The translations under genes and the position numbers were made by a program. This document shows, piece by piece, positions 1 to 8,587 of a stretch of DNA of 64,000 bases. A model generated the notes under the pieces. That model saw only the letters and a program-made list of their open reading frames with translations. It did no database searches and was not told the origin of the DNA. The stretch's first letter is position 1, and the number at the start of each line of letters is the position of its first letter. The DNA comes from an uncultured Bacilli bacterium (GTDB lineage: Bacteria; Bacillota_I; Bacilli_A; RF39; UBA660), in NCBI GenBank assembly GCA_910576795.1, contig CAJTIX010000005.1, forward strand, positions 1 through 64,000, given 5' to 3'.

Positions 1-527
1 AGATAGATCAACTATCTAAAGAAAGTTTATTAGAAAAAATAAACACATATAAAGATGTGTATCCTTTTGCGGAAATCGTTCCAGTATCTGCATTAAAAAA
101 CAATAATACAGATACATTGATTTCTGTATTAAAACAATATTTACCAGATTCTATACCATATTATGAACAAAATCAAATTACCAATAAACCATTGACTTTT
201 ACGATTGCCGAAATCGTAAGAGAAAAAGTATTTGAATTGACAGAACAAGAAGTTCCACATTCATTAACCTGTATTGTAGAGGCAATGGAAAAAGGTGAGA
301 ATAGTTATCATATCCATGTTGCAATCATTGTAGATAGAGATTCTTTAAAAAAAATTGTCATTGGTTCTCATGGAAGTAAAATTAAAGAAATTGGGATACG
401 AGCTCGCAAAGAATTAGAAGAATTATTAGAAAAAAAAGTATACTTAGAAACTTATGTGAAAACAGTTCCCAAATGGAGAGATAAAGAAAAATATTTAGCG
501 GAATTTGGTTTTCATGATTTTGAATAG
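1..527 (+). CDS. era: GTPase Era, C-terminal part (5' end outside window)
   Basis: The reading frame is open from the first bases of the window to a stop at 527, giving about 175 C-terminal residues of a protein that is usually about 300. The GTPase signature motifs are therefore off the left edge. The visible part holds the end of the G domain (VPVSAL, the G5-type motif) and then the KH RNA-binding domain with its GxxG-like loop (IGSHGSKIKEIG) and the typical ending VKTVPKWRDKEKYLAEFGF. Era binds the 3' end of 16S rRNA and acts in 30S subunit assembly at the membrane. The next genes, yqzL and recO, follow it in many Bacillota, which supports the call. Confidence 0.95.
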   Translation, partial: IDQLSKESLLEKINTYKDVYPFAEIVPVSALKNNNTDTLISVLKQYLPDSIPYYEQNQITNKPLTFTIAEIVREKVFELTEQEVPHSLTCIVEAMEKGENSYHIHVAIIVDRDSLKKIVIGSHGSKIKEIGIRARKELEELLEKKVYLETYVKTVPKWRDKEKYLAEFGFHDFE

Positions 528-628
528 GAGAAATTGATAAAATATGAAAAAATAGTGCTGATTTTGTAGAATTGTTTTTTGTATAAAATAAGGAAAAAAT
601 CCCTATGATAAAATAGGAAGGTGAATTT

Positions 629-727
629 ATGCAAAAACAATTATTATGGGACTTATTTGAAAATACTGGAAAAATAGAGTATTATATGAAATATAAAGAA
701 ATAGAAAAACAAGAAAAAAAGAAGTAA
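629..727 (+). CDS. yqzL: YqzL-family small protein
   Basis: A 32-residue reading frame starts at ATG 629 behind AGGAAGGTG and ends in a lysine-rich tail. Its pattern (a WDLF core, TGKIEYYMKYKEIE, then charged residues) matches my memory of the Bacillus YqzL family, whose members run like TWKVFSxTGNIDxYLLxK. YqzL genes lie between era and recO, exactly as here. The function is unknown. A small size and poor Shine-Dalgarno context often leave this gene unannotated, so position and motif together carry the call. Confidence 0.8.
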   Translation: MQKQLLWDLFENTGKIEYYMKYKEIEKQEKKK

Positions 728-757
728 ATATTTCAAAATTCTAAAGAGGATTGTGTT

Positions 758-1489
758 ATGATAGAAAAAGTCGAAGGAATTATAATTGGTGAAAGAGCTT
801 ACAGTGAAACTAGTAAGATTCTTTCCATATTAACAAAAGAGTATGGAATCATTAGTTGTATCGCAAAAGGCTCACGCACTTTAAAAAGTGAGCTACGAAG
901 TGTAACAGACAAAATGACCTACGGTCTTTTTCATATGCATTATAAAGAAGGAAAATTGTCGACATTGGTAAGTGTGGATATCATAGATCCATTTAGAAAT
1001 ATTAAAAAAGATATTGTAAAAATTAGTTATGCAAGTTTTGTTCTAGAATTATCAGAACAAGTTATGAAGCAAAATCAAAATGAAGAAATCTATCATTTGT
1101 TAATTGCTACCTTAAAAAAAATGGATGAAGGTTTTGATTCATTTGTTTTAACCAATATATTGGAATTGAAATACTTAGAATATTTAGGAGTAATGCCCAT
1201 TTTAGATGCTTGTAGTGTGTGTGGAAGAAAAACTTCCATAGCGACTCTTTCCAGTGATCGAGGTGGTTATGTTTGCAACCAATGTTTAACGAAAGAAAAA
1301 TTGGTCAGCGAAAAAGCCATCAAATTGGTGCGTATGTTTTATTATGTGGATATCAATAAGATTTCCACACTAGAAATTAATGAATCTGTAAAAAAAGAAA
1401 TCAATACTTTTTTAGAAAATTATTATGATCGTTATACAGGTATCTATTTAAAAAGTAAAGCCTTTTTACAAAATTTAAACAGGATTTAG
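758..1489 (+). CDS. recO: DNA repair protein RecO
   Basis: The 243-residue product matches RecO, which loads RecA on SSB-coated DNA together with RecR and anneals strands in recombinational repair. Visible are the N-terminal OB-fold start (KVEGIIIGERAYSETSKILSILTKEYG), the helical C-terminal part, and a four-cysteine zinc motif (CSVCGRK, then CNQC) of the Bacillota type. The length is normal for the family. ATG 758 is preceded by AAAGAGG. The era-yqzL-recO order is conserved in Bacillota. Confidence 0.95.
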   Translation: MIEKVEGIIIGERAYSETSKILSILTKEYGIISCIAKGSRTLKSELRSVTDKMTYGLFHMHYKEGKLSTLVSVDIIDPFRNIKKDIVKISYASFVLELSEQVMKQNQNEEIYHLLIATLKKMDEGFDSFVLTNILELKYLEYLGVMPILDACSVCGRKTSIATLSSDRGGYVCNQCLTKEKLVSEKAIKLVRMFYYVDINKISTLEINESVKKEINTFLENYYDRYTGIYLKSKAFLQNLNRI

Positions 1490-1501
1490 ATAGGAGTTCA
1501 T

Positions 1502-1945
1502 ATGAAAAGTTATTTATATTTAATTTGTCCATTTGTTACACTTATTGTATGTCAAATGATCAAATTTTTAATTGAAACCATTCAAACCAAAAAATGCAAC
1601 TGGTCTAGATTATTCAATGGTAGCGGAGGAATGCCAAGCAGTCATACCACCTTTTCTTCTTCGATTACCATGTTAATTGGATATACATTAGGATTTGATA
1701 GCCCTATTTTTGCCGTATCTCTTATTTTTATGCTCATTATCGCATACGATTCAATGGGACTCAGACTAGAAAGTGAAAGACAAGCACAAGCCATTAATAT
1801 GATGTTTGAAAAATTTGAAAAAGGAAAATGGAAAACAGGATATCATAAATTAAAGGAAGAAATAGGACATCAGCCTTTGGAAGTATTGGTGGGATTATTG
1901 TTAGGAACATCATCAGCCTTTTTATTTTTCATGTTGTTTTTCTAA
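1502..1945 (+). CDS. Divergent PAP2 family (DUF212) membrane protein, YuiD-like
   Basis: This 147-residue membrane protein has the DUF212/divergent PAP2 hallmark GGMPSSHTTFSSS early in the chain, the conserved YDSMGLRLE...QAQAIN block in the middle, and a final hydrophobic segment. Family members (for example Bacillus YuiD) are thought to be phosphatase-like membrane proteins, but the substrate is not established. It starts 12 bp after recO behind AGGAG, so it is likely cotranscribed with recO. Confidence 0.88.
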   Translation: MKSYLYLICPFVTLIVCQMIKFLIETIQTKKCNWSRLFNGSGGMPSSHTTFSSSITMLIGYTLGFDSPIFAVSLIFMLIIAYDSMGLRLESERQAQAINMMFEKFEKGKWKTGYHKLKEEIGHQPLEVLVGLLLGTSSAFLFFMLFF

Positions 1946-1997
1946 AAACCATTTTCAAAAAATAGAATTTATGTTAAAATGAGTAGTAGGTGATTAT

Positions 1998-2906
1998 ATG
2001 CAAGCATTGATACAACAAGTAAAAATGAGTTTGGATCAAAATCAGAATCTAAATGAGAGCGCAAAAGAATCTATCTTTTTAATCATCCAAGAAATGTATC
2101 ATAAAATGTCTTTGATGGGTGTTTCTATACCTGAAGTTTTGTTAATAGAAAAACTAAAAAATGTATCCATTGAAGAAGGACAAAAATTTATAAACAGAGA
2201 AATTTATGAATATAAAGAGGAAGAAAATAAGCTTGTTTTTAGCGTAGATAAAATAGAGGAAGAAAGTCAGGCAAATGTACTATGTCAGGCCCTATTTGCA
2301 ATGAGTTATATTCAAGATTCTAAAAAACCTAGTATTGGAATCGATGGAAAACAATTTGCTGCTCTTTTAAAAGGTGCCTTTGCCACATTTGCAAATCATA
2401 TCATACCATATGATGGAAAACAAGGGTATTATGAAGATGAGCAAATTATTGTAAACTTAATGAATGATTTGACCAATGGAACGATATTAGAAGCTTTGTT
2501 ACAAGATGACAATCAAAAACTAGAAAAATCAATCCAAGAACATAATCTTTTAATCGTGAATAGTTATGCCAATTACAATCTAATTGCTCATCCAGCTGGT
2601 TGTAAAAGTCAACTTGGTCGTATCGAAAAACAGATAATAACTCAATTTTTTCAACAAACACCAGTTGTAATTAGAGATCAGATAGAAACTTTCAAATTTC
2701 ATTTGGTGGAAACTCCTTATATTATGTCAAATCCAAATCAATATGACGATTTATATAGTGTAAAAGAATTCATGAATTTGAAAGAACAAGAATATTATCG
2801 TAGGTATCCAGATATGAATAATGTCATATCAATGAAACCTATGTCAAAAGAAGTAATTGCTGATGTAATGGAACTGGATTTAGAGCAACAAAAAAAATCT
2901 ATCTAA
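1998..2906 (+). CDS. Hypothetical protein (302 aa)
   Basis: I do not recognise this family. The product is soluble, acidic and rich in Gln and Glu, with no signal peptide or membrane segment. Predicted helical segments lie at both ends, and a middle part (about residues 75-150) is richer in hydrophobic residues. ATG 1998 has a good site (TAGGTGATT, the same form used by several other genes here). A clear terminator follows at 2907-2943, so the gene closes the recO transcription unit. It could be a lineage-specific housekeeping protein; nothing in the sequence gives a function. Confidence 0.7.
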   Translation: MQALIQQVKMSLDQNQNLNESAKESIFLIIQEMYHKMSLMGVSIPEVLLIEKLKNVSIEEGQKFINREIYEYKEEENKLVFSVDKIEEESQANVLCQALFAMSYIQDSKKPSIGIDGKQFAALLKGAFATFANHIIPYDGKQGYYEDEQIIVNLMNDLTNGTILEALLQDDNQKLEKSIQEHNLLIVNSYANYNLIAHPAGCKSQLGRIEKQIITQFFQQTPVVIRDQIETFKFHLVETPYIMSNPNQYDDLYSVKEFMNLKEQEYYRRYPDMNNVISMKPMSKEVIADVMELDLEQQKKSI

Positions 2907-2943
2907 AGAGAAAACGAATTTTAGTTTTCTTTTTCTTTTTTTG
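2907..2943 (+). terminator. Rho-independent terminator
   Basis: AGAAAAC (2909-2915) pairs with GTTTTCT (2924-2930) around an 8-nt loop. A run of T broken only by single C residues follows. It lies directly after the 302-residue gene and before the murE promoter. Confidence 0.8.
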
Positions 2944-2962
2944 CACACCCTATAGATAGATG

Positions 2963-2991
2963 TTGCTCTTTCATAAAAATAATGGTATTAT
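2963..2991 (+). promoter_or_regulatory. Sigma-A-type promoter for murE
   Basis: TTGCTC (2963-2968) and TATTAT (2986-2991) are separated by 17 bp. They lie 38 bp upstream of the murE start and after a terminator, as expected for an independent transcription unit. Confidence 0.6.
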
Positions 2992-3029
2992 GTATGAGAA
3001 AAACAACAGTCATTTGAGGAAGTGTAACT

Positions 3030-4397
3030 ATGATTGAAATCCAAACGGATTCTAGAAAAATAAAACCAGGTGATACATTTGTTGCAGTCAAATGTGAAGT
3101 AAATGACGGTCATCAATATATTGAAAAAGCAATTGAAGCTGGTGCTACAAAAGTAGTAGTAGAACATGCGAAAGATTATGGTGTAGAAACAATAGTAGTA
3201 GAAGATACCAGAGACTATTTGAATCAATATTTAAAGGAACATTATAATCCATATATTGAAAAAATGAATTTTATTGGAATCACTGGTACCAATGGGAAAA
3301 CGACTACCGCTATGCTTTTACATGATGCTCTTAATTTATTAGGAGAAAAAACAGCTTATATTGGTACAGTGGGATTTTATATTAGAAAAAAAGTATGCAG
3401 TTTACCCAATACAACAGTAGATACCTGTGATATGTACAATCTTTTTATGCAGGCATATGAAGCAGGATGTAAAAATATTGTAATGGAAATGAGTAGCCAT
3501 GCTTTAGAAAATGGACGTTGTGAGACTTTAGAGTTTGATTATGCATTGTTTACCAATTTGACACAAGATCATTTAGATGAACACGGAACAATGGAAAATT
3601 ATGCACTTGCCAAACAAAAATTATTCAAACGTTTGAAATCAAAAGGAACTGCCATTATCAATCGTGATGATGACTACTTTCCTTATTTTGATTTAAAGGA
3701 AAACCATACAATCTCTTTTGGCTTTGAACCATCAAACTATCAAATTCTTTCATACCATATGTCTAATACAGGTACAGATTTTACTTACCAAATTGAAGAA
3801 AAAGAATATTCTGTTCACACATTGTTATTAGGACGATATAATATATATAATGTCTTAGGAGTCATCGCAGTATTACATGAGATGCAAATCCCTAATGACA
3901 CAATCGCAGACCTTATTTCGAAATTAAAACCACCAGTTGGAAGAATGGATACCATCCTTTATAAAAGCAATAGTATTATTATTGATTATGCTCATACACC
4001 GGATGCATTTGCCAATTTATTTCATACAGTCAAAGAATTTCAAAAAGGAAATATATATGTGGTATTTGGTTGTACAGGAGACCGAGATCGTACCAAACGT
4101 TCTATTATGACAAATATGGTAGCGGAATTATCCAATTATTTTATCATAACCAATGATGATCCACATTTTGAAGATACCACACAAATTGTAAATGATATGA
4201 TTGCTGGATTAGAATGTGATCATTATGAAATTTGTTTGGATCGTAAGCTTGCAATTCAAAAAGGAATTGATTTACTTAAAAAAGATGATATCCTTTTAAT
4301 TTTAGGAAAAGGGCATGAGGAATTTATGATTGTTGGAAAAGAGTATATTCCATTCAATGATAAAAAAGAGGTTTTAGCTTATTTAGAAGAACTGTAA
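3030..4397 (+). CDS. murE: UDP-N-acetylmuramoyl-tripeptide synthetase MurE
   Basis: MurE adds the third amino acid to UDP-MurNAc-L-Ala-D-Glu in the cytoplasm. The 455-residue product has the MurE N-terminal start (TDSRKIKPGDTFVAV), the ATP loop GTNGKTTT at about residue 89, the MSSHALENGR block, and the C-terminal ligase domain (FGCTGDRDRTKR; GKGHEEF). The substrate-specificity position reads DDPH. That is neither DNPR, typical of enzymes that add meso-diaminopimelate, nor the DNPN/DNPA forms of lysine-adding enzymes, so the third residue cannot be predicted. It lies 78 bp before the first mraY. Confidence 0.93.
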   Translation: MIEIQTDSRKIKPGDTFVAVKCEVNDGHQYIEKAIEAGATKVVVEHAKDYGVETIVVEDTRDYLNQYLKEHYNPYIEKMNFIGITGTNGKTTTAMLLHDALNLLGEKTAYIGTVGFYIRKKVCSLPNTTVDTCDMYNLFMQAYEAGCKNIVMEMSSHALENGRCETLEFDYALFTNLTQDHLDEHGTMENYALAKQKLFKRLKSKGTAIINRDDDYFPYFDLKENHTISFGFEPSNYQILSYHMSNTGTDFTYQIEEKEYSVHTLLLGRYNIYNVLGVIAVLHEMQIPNDTIADLISKLKPPVGRMDTILYKSNSIIIDYAHTPDAFANLFHTVKEFQKGNIYVVFGCTGDRDRTKRSIMTNMVAELSNYFIITNDDPHFEDTTQIVNDMIAGLECDHYEICLDRKLAIQKGIDLLKKDDILLILGKGHEEFMIVGKEYIPFNDKKEVLAYLEEL

Positions 4398-4419
4398 AGT
4401 GTTACTTTCTATTTGTATT

Positions 4420-4450
4420 TATATCACGAATGAAGTGAAGTTGTGATATA
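4420..4450. promoter_or_regulatory. Inverted repeat in the murE-mraY gap
   Basis: TATATCAC (4420-4427) and GTGATATA (4443-4450) form a perfect 8-bp inverted repeat with a 15-nt spacer. No T-run follows, so it is not an ordinary terminator. The right arm overlaps TGATATACT, which looks like an extended -10 element for mraY. It may be an operator or an RNA hairpin. Confidence 0.4.
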
Positions 4451-4475
4451 CTAGTTTTATATTGGAGTTGATACT

Positions 4476-5468
4476 ATGTTAGTTTTAGCAAAAGCAATGC
4501 TGGCGCTTATGATTGGTTTTATATTGGCAATTTTATGTGGACTTATTTTGATTCCCTTTTTGAAAAAGAAAAAGGTAGGTCAAAGTGTTAGTATCTTTTT
4601 AAAAGAAAAACATAAAGAAAAAGATGGAATTCCTACAATGGGAGGGTTTATTTTCATTATTCCAACCATTGTTTCAATTGGGCTTCTTTTATGGATGAAT
4701 AAAATAGAGTGGAGTGAAAATTTAGGTATTATCCTTCTTGTTTTTTCTGCTTACGCCATCCTAGGTTTCATAGACGATTATTTGATTATTCGTAGAAAAA
4801 ACAATACAGGTCTTACAGAAATTCAAAAACTGTTTGGACAATTGGTGATTGCAATATTGTTTTTCTATATTTTTATGAAAAGTGGTCATAATCCTGGATT
4901 AAATATTCATACCTTAGGAATTGAAATTCATATGGGATGGTTGTATGGTTTGTTCCTATTATTTATATTGGTTGCAAGTAGTAATGCTGTAAATATTACA
5001 GATGGCTTAGATGGACTGGCAGGAGGGCTTTCTCTAATTGCCTTTCTTGCGATGGGATTGATTGCATGGAATTCGAGTTGGGTATCTGGCTATGAGAGTA
5101 TCGCAGTTTTCTGTTTTATCTTAGTAGGTTCGTTACTTGGATTTCTATTTTATAATACCCATCCTGCTAAAATTTTTATGGGAGATACAGGTTCGTTATC
5201 ATTAGGTGCAACGATGGCAAGTGTTGCCATTTTGACCAATCACGAAATTACTTTTATTATTATTGCAGGTGTATTTATTGTAGAGACACTTGTATGTATT
5301 ATTCAAACAATTTCTATGGTATATTGTAATAAAAAAATATTTCTGATGACACCATTACACCACCATTTTGAAAAACTAGGTTGGGAAGAACGAGATATTG
5401 TAAAAATGTTTTGGGTATTTGGTTTGATATTGGCAATGGGTGGCGTATTATTTGCGGTATGGATATAG
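4476..5468 (+). CDS. mraY: Phospho-N-acetylmuramoyl-pentapeptide transferase MraY (copy 1)
   Basis: MraY moves phospho-MurNAc-pentapeptide onto undecaprenyl phosphate, forming lipid I at the inner face of the membrane. The 330-residue product has about ten hydrophobic segments, the family start GIPTMGG, the catalytic aspartates in GFIDDYL and NITDGLDGLAGG, GDTGSL, and the terminal HHHFE block. All of these are intact. A second full-length copy of the same length lies at 35923-36915. This copy sits beside murE; the other is in a spoVD/spoVE-like cluster. Confidence 0.93.
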   Translation: MLVLAKAMLALMIGFILAILCGLILIPFLKKKKVGQSVSIFLKEKHKEKDGIPTMGGFIFIIPTIVSIGLLLWMNKIEWSENLGIILLVFSAYAILGFIDDYLIIRRKNNTGLTEIQKLFGQLVIAILFFYIFMKSGHNPGLNIHTLGIEIHMGWLYGLFLLFILVASSNAVNITDGLDGLAGGLSLIAFLAMGLIAWNSSWVSGYESIAVFCFILVGSLLGFLFYNTHPAKIFMGDTGSLSLGATMASVAILTNHEITFIIIAGVFIVETLVCIIQTISMVYCNKKIFLMTPLHHHFEKLGWEERDIVKMFWVFGLILAMGGVLFAVWI

Positions 5469-5568
5469 TCTTTTCAATATAAAAATTTGATATGATAAAA
5501 AATAGATTATTAAAATAGTTTTAAATAGAAAATGTATTTGATTTGCTATTTGTAAATGGGAGGGGAGA

Positions 5569-6429
5569 ATGGAACAAGAAATAATTAATTCAGAAATGAA
5601 TGTAAATGAAACTAACATAAGAGTTATAACAATAAATAATAAAGAATTTATTTCTTTAACCGATTTGGCTAGGTACGCAAATCCAGAAGAGCCTAAAATC
5701 CCAATACAAACTTGGATGAGAAATAAAGATGTTATTGCTTATTTAGGTTTATGGGAAAAATTAAATAATGAAAATTTCAAAGGTTACGAATTTACGACCT
5801 TTGAAAATCTTGCAGGAAAAAACAGTTTTTATATGTCCCCTCAAAAATGGATTAAAGAAACAAATGCTATTGGAATTATTTCAAAATCAGGGAACAATGG
5901 TGGAACATATGCAAGAAGTGATATTGCTTTAGAATTTGCCAGTTGGCTATCGCCAGAATTTAAATTGTATGTAATACAAGAGTTTGAAAGGCTAAAGAAG
6001 AACGAGTCCTATCAATATAAACTTGACTGGTCTGCAAATAGAATGCTTGCAAAAACAAATTATAGAATTCATACAGACTCAATTAAACAAAATATTGTTC
6101 CAAAACTAACTGAAAAACAAAAGAAATTTGTATATGCAGAAGAAGCAGATGTTTTAAATGTTGCATTATTTGGAATGACTGCTAAAGAATGGAGAGAAAT
6201 GCATCCTGATTTGAAAGGAAATATTCGTGATTATACTGATTTAAAACATTTATTAATATTGTGTAATTTAGAGAACACAAATGCAGAGCTTATAAATGAT
6301 AAAATCTCTCAAAAAGAACGATTAATAAAATTAAATGATTCTGCCATTAGACAGATGAAGGTATTAGAAACCGATAAAACAATTCAGGAATTGGAAACTT
6401 TAAATAAAAATTTAATTGAAATGAAATAA
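5569..6429 (+). CDS. KilA-N domain protein (copy 1)
   Basis: The 286-residue product carries a KilA-N DNA-binding domain (about residues 15-140). It begins with the pattern EFISLTDLARYA, followed by IQTWMRNKDVIAYLGLWEKLNN and SGNNGGTYARSDIALEFASW, as in phage-type KilA-N proteins. The C-terminal half is charged and ends in a predicted coiled coil. A clear paralogue with the same layout lies at 47755-48600. The gene is preceded by a strong GGGAGGGG site and sits between mraY and a broken MBL gene, so it looks like an accessory insertion in a core region. Such proteins occur in phages and islands; the role here is unknown. Confidence 0.85.
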   Translation: MEQEIINSEMNVNETNIRVITINNKEFISLTDLARYANPEEPKIPIQTWMRNKDVIAYLGLWEKLNNENFKGYEFTTFENLAGKNSFYMSPQKWIKETNAIGIISKSGNNGGTYARSDIALEFASWLSPEFKLYVIQEFERLKKNESYQYKLDWSANRMLAKTNYRIHTDSIKQNIVPKLTEKQKKFVYAEEADVLNVALFGMTAKEWREMHPDLKGNIRDYTDLKHLLILCNLENTNAELINDKISQKERLIKLNDSAIRQMKVLETDKTIQELETLNKNLIEMK

Positions 6430-6444
6430 AAAAGGAAGTTATTT

Positions 6445-6681
6445 ATGAAATTAAAAATATTATAGGATAATAACACATTTATAGATATGTATTATCTAGC
6501 AGAACCTGGAGCAAGCTATTATATAGAAGATGGGAGTGATAAGATATTATTTGATACAGGCTATTCGTCTTTACTAATAGAAAATGCAAGTAAAATGAAT
6601 ATTGACTTAAAGAGCGTTAATAAGCTAGTAATATCTCATGGTCATGATGATCATACTGATGGATTGAAATATTTTTTTTAA
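6445..6681 (+). pseudogene. MBL-fold metallohydrolase remnant
   Basis: An ATG at 6445 behind AAGGAAG opens the frame MKLKIL, then an in-frame TAG (6463-6465), then DNNTFIDMYYLAEPGASYY. This is the expected start of an MBL-fold hydrolase with one sense codon turned into a stop. The frame continues through FDTGYS and the metal motif SHGHDDHTDGL, then ends at 6681 after only about 78 codons; the family is normally over 200. The gene is therefore broken twice, at the start and by loss of its 3' end. A terminator follows. Confidence 0.85.
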
Positions 6682-6696
6682 AGAAAAGAGAAATGT

Positions 6697-6726
6697 AAAA
6701 TCAGTTAAGATGACTGGTTTTCTTTT
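6697..6726 (+). terminator. Rho-independent terminator
   Basis: AAAATCAGT (6697-6705) pairs with ACTGGTTTT (6713-6721), with one U-G pair, around a 7-nt loop. TCTTTT follows. It closes the KilA-N/MBL-remnant segment. Confidence 0.65.
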
Positions 6727-6774
6727 GGATGAAAATGTGTTATAGTATACCATAATTGAAAAGAGGAAAAATAT

Positions 6775-7899
6775 ATGCAGATTAATATAGAGAAAGAATT
6801 AAAAAAATTACACACGAATATTTTCTTAATGAGAGAAAACTATAGGCAAGGAAAGATAGAAGAAATCATGAATCAAATAGATACTATGATAAACAAAGAA
6901 AAGCGATTACTTTCCGATATACAATTGATTGATATTACACGTAAGAAAACAGAACCTCCAAAATCTAAAAACGATTATAGAAAAAGCCTGTATATCGTTG
7001 TATCATTATTGGAAGCGTTGTTACTGAGTCTCACCATACCCCAATTGATAAGAAAATCATCAAAATACCAAAATATTTCTTATTATGATATGGTTCAAAT
7101 GTTATATGAAACACTAAAAAACAATCCCAATATTGATTCTAAATATTTTGAGTCAATGGAAAGATTACGTGATTTTTTTAAGAATACATCTGTAATTGAT
7201 TACGAAATTATTGATAGTAAATTTGCAACTTTAAAAATAGAAGAATCTGATGATGTTAAAATTTATGAAAATGGATCTATGGTACTTGCAAGTTATAAAC
7301 ATTGGATAAATACCATTACCATATATCCAAATGCTGGTGGAAGCGAAAAAGATATTACACATGAAATGTTTCATATGATAGGTAGACTAGATGATTATCA
7401 TTATCTAAATGAAGGAATTACAGAACTACTGGATAGAGAGTTTTGTGGAGAAGATGATGAGAAATATTATCCACAACAAGTTAATTGCGTGAAAATTCTA
7501 TGTGAGTTAATTCTACCAGAAGTGATTTTAGAAGCATATTGTAGTTATGATGCGACTCCAATTATAGAGGCATTGACACCCCTTTGTAATGACCAAGACA
7601 CTGCTAGGTTATTACTACAAGAAATGGAATATTATTGTGAGAAAAGTGCAATCGGAACACCCACATACAAAGATGTCATTCGGTTTAGAACCGCTATTTA
7701 TGATTTGATTGATCAACAGAAAATTGTAGACAAGAATATAAAACAAATAGAAACTTATTTAGAATATATTGCAAACCCATCATGGGAAACAGACGCTGAA
7801 CCAATATTGTACTGGAATAATTCTGATATGAATTTAGGATTTACTAAAAGAAAAGTATTTTCAAGCCATACAAAATCAGATATAATATATGATAGGTGA
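6775..7899 (+). CDS. Putative zincin-type metalloprotease, unknown family
   Basis: The 374-residue product has an HExxH zinc motif (HEMFH, about residue 202), followed at the usual distance by NEGITELL, a plausible third zinc ligand of the gluzincin type. The N-terminal 70 residues are highly charged and helical, followed by a hydrophobic stretch (about residues 77-97, IVVSLLEALLLSL) that could be a membrane anchor. No signal peptide is seen, so the catalytic part may face either side. The next gene, rnc, overlaps or abuts it. I do not recognise a named family; protease activity is inferred from the motif. Confidence 0.7.
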   Translation: MQINIEKELKKLHTNIFLMRENYRQGKIEEIMNQIDTMINKEKRLLSDIQLIDITRKKTEPPKSKNDYRKSLYIVVSLLEALLLSLTIPQLIRKSSKYQNISYYDMVQMLYETLKNNPNIDSKYFESMERLRDFFKNTSVIDYEIIDSKFATLKIEESDDVKIYENGSMVLASYKHWINTITIYPNAGGSEKDITHEMFHMIGRLDDYHYLNEGITELLDREFCGEDDEKYYPQQVNCVKILCELILPEVILEAYCSYDATPIIEALTPLCNDQDTARLLLQEMEYYCEKSAIGTPTYKDVIRFRTAIYDLIDQQKIVDKNIKQIETYLEYIANPSWETDAEPILYWNNSDMNLGFTKRKVFSSHTKSDIIYDR

Positions 7900-7903
7900 G
7901 ATA

Positions 7904-8563
7904 ATGAAACTTTTAGATAAAATGAAGATTATTCCAAATCATATAGATTTATATGAAACCGCTTTTACCCATACTTCATTTGCAAACGAAGAAAACACTG
8001 TAAGCTATGAACGCTTGGAATATTTAGGTGATGCAGTTTTAGAGTTGATTATTAGTGAATATTTATATCAAAATACTACCTATGAAGAAGGCATGATGAC
8101 CAAATTACGTGCTCATTATGTATGTGAAACCGCTCTTTATGAATATTCAATTAGACTCGGATTAAATGAATATTTGAAATTAGGTCATGGAGAAGAACAA
8201 ACAGGAGGAAAATATCGTAAAGCTATTGTTGCTGATATCTTTGAATCCTTTGTTGGTGCTTTATTCTTAGATCAAGGAATAGAAGTTGCAAAACAATTTA
8301 TTTATGATACTGTAATTCCTTGTATTGAACATCAAGAATTTGACTTTTTTAGTGACTATAAATCCCAATTACAAGAGTTGGTTCAAACCGATCAACGTAG
8401 TTTAACATACCATATTATCAAAGAAGAGGGACCTGCCCATAATAGAACCTTTACTGCTACTGTCGAAATCGATGGTATTGTCTATGGAACTGGAATTGCC
8501 CATAGTAAAAAAGAAGCAGAACAAGAAGCAGCAAAAGATGCTCTCAAAAAAAGTGTAAAATGA
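7904..8563 (+). CDS. rnc: Ribonuclease III
   Basis: RNase III cleaves double-stranded RNA, including rRNA precursors. The 219-residue product has the catalytic signature ERLEYLGDAVLELII, the second acidic cluster (DIFESFVGALFLD), and a C-terminal double-stranded RNA-binding domain ending KKEAEQEAAKDALKK. I chose ATG 7904, preceded by AGGTGAG; an in-frame ATG at 7889 lies inside the end of the upstream gene and has no ribosome site. A terminator starts at the stop codon. Confidence 0.94.
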   Translation: MKLLDKMKIIPNHIDLYETAFTHTSFANEENTVSYERLEYLGDAVLELIISEYLYQNTTYEEGMMTKLRAHYVCETALYEYSIRLGLNEYLKLGHGEEQTGGKYRKAIVADIFESFVGALFLDQGIEVAKQFIYDTVIPCIEHQEFDFFSDYKSQLQELVQTDQRSLTYHIIKEEGPAHNRTFTATVEIDGIVYGTGIAHSKKEAEQEAAKDALKKSVK

Positions 8564-8587
8564 AAGAGACTTGTGTGGTCTCTTTTA
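8563..8587. terminator. Terminator between convergent rnc and sspI
   Basis: AAAGAGAC (8563-8570) pairs with GTCTCTTT (8578-8585) around a 7-nt loop, with T residues continuing on the plus strand. It overlaps both stop codons and could serve both genes. Confidence 0.75.

Noticed and set aside
6463..6465. TAG in the MBL gene as a recoded (for example pyrrolysine) codon
   Set aside because: Other genes here do not use in-frame TAG, the 3' end of the gene is lost too, and no Pyl system is seen. Decay is simpler.
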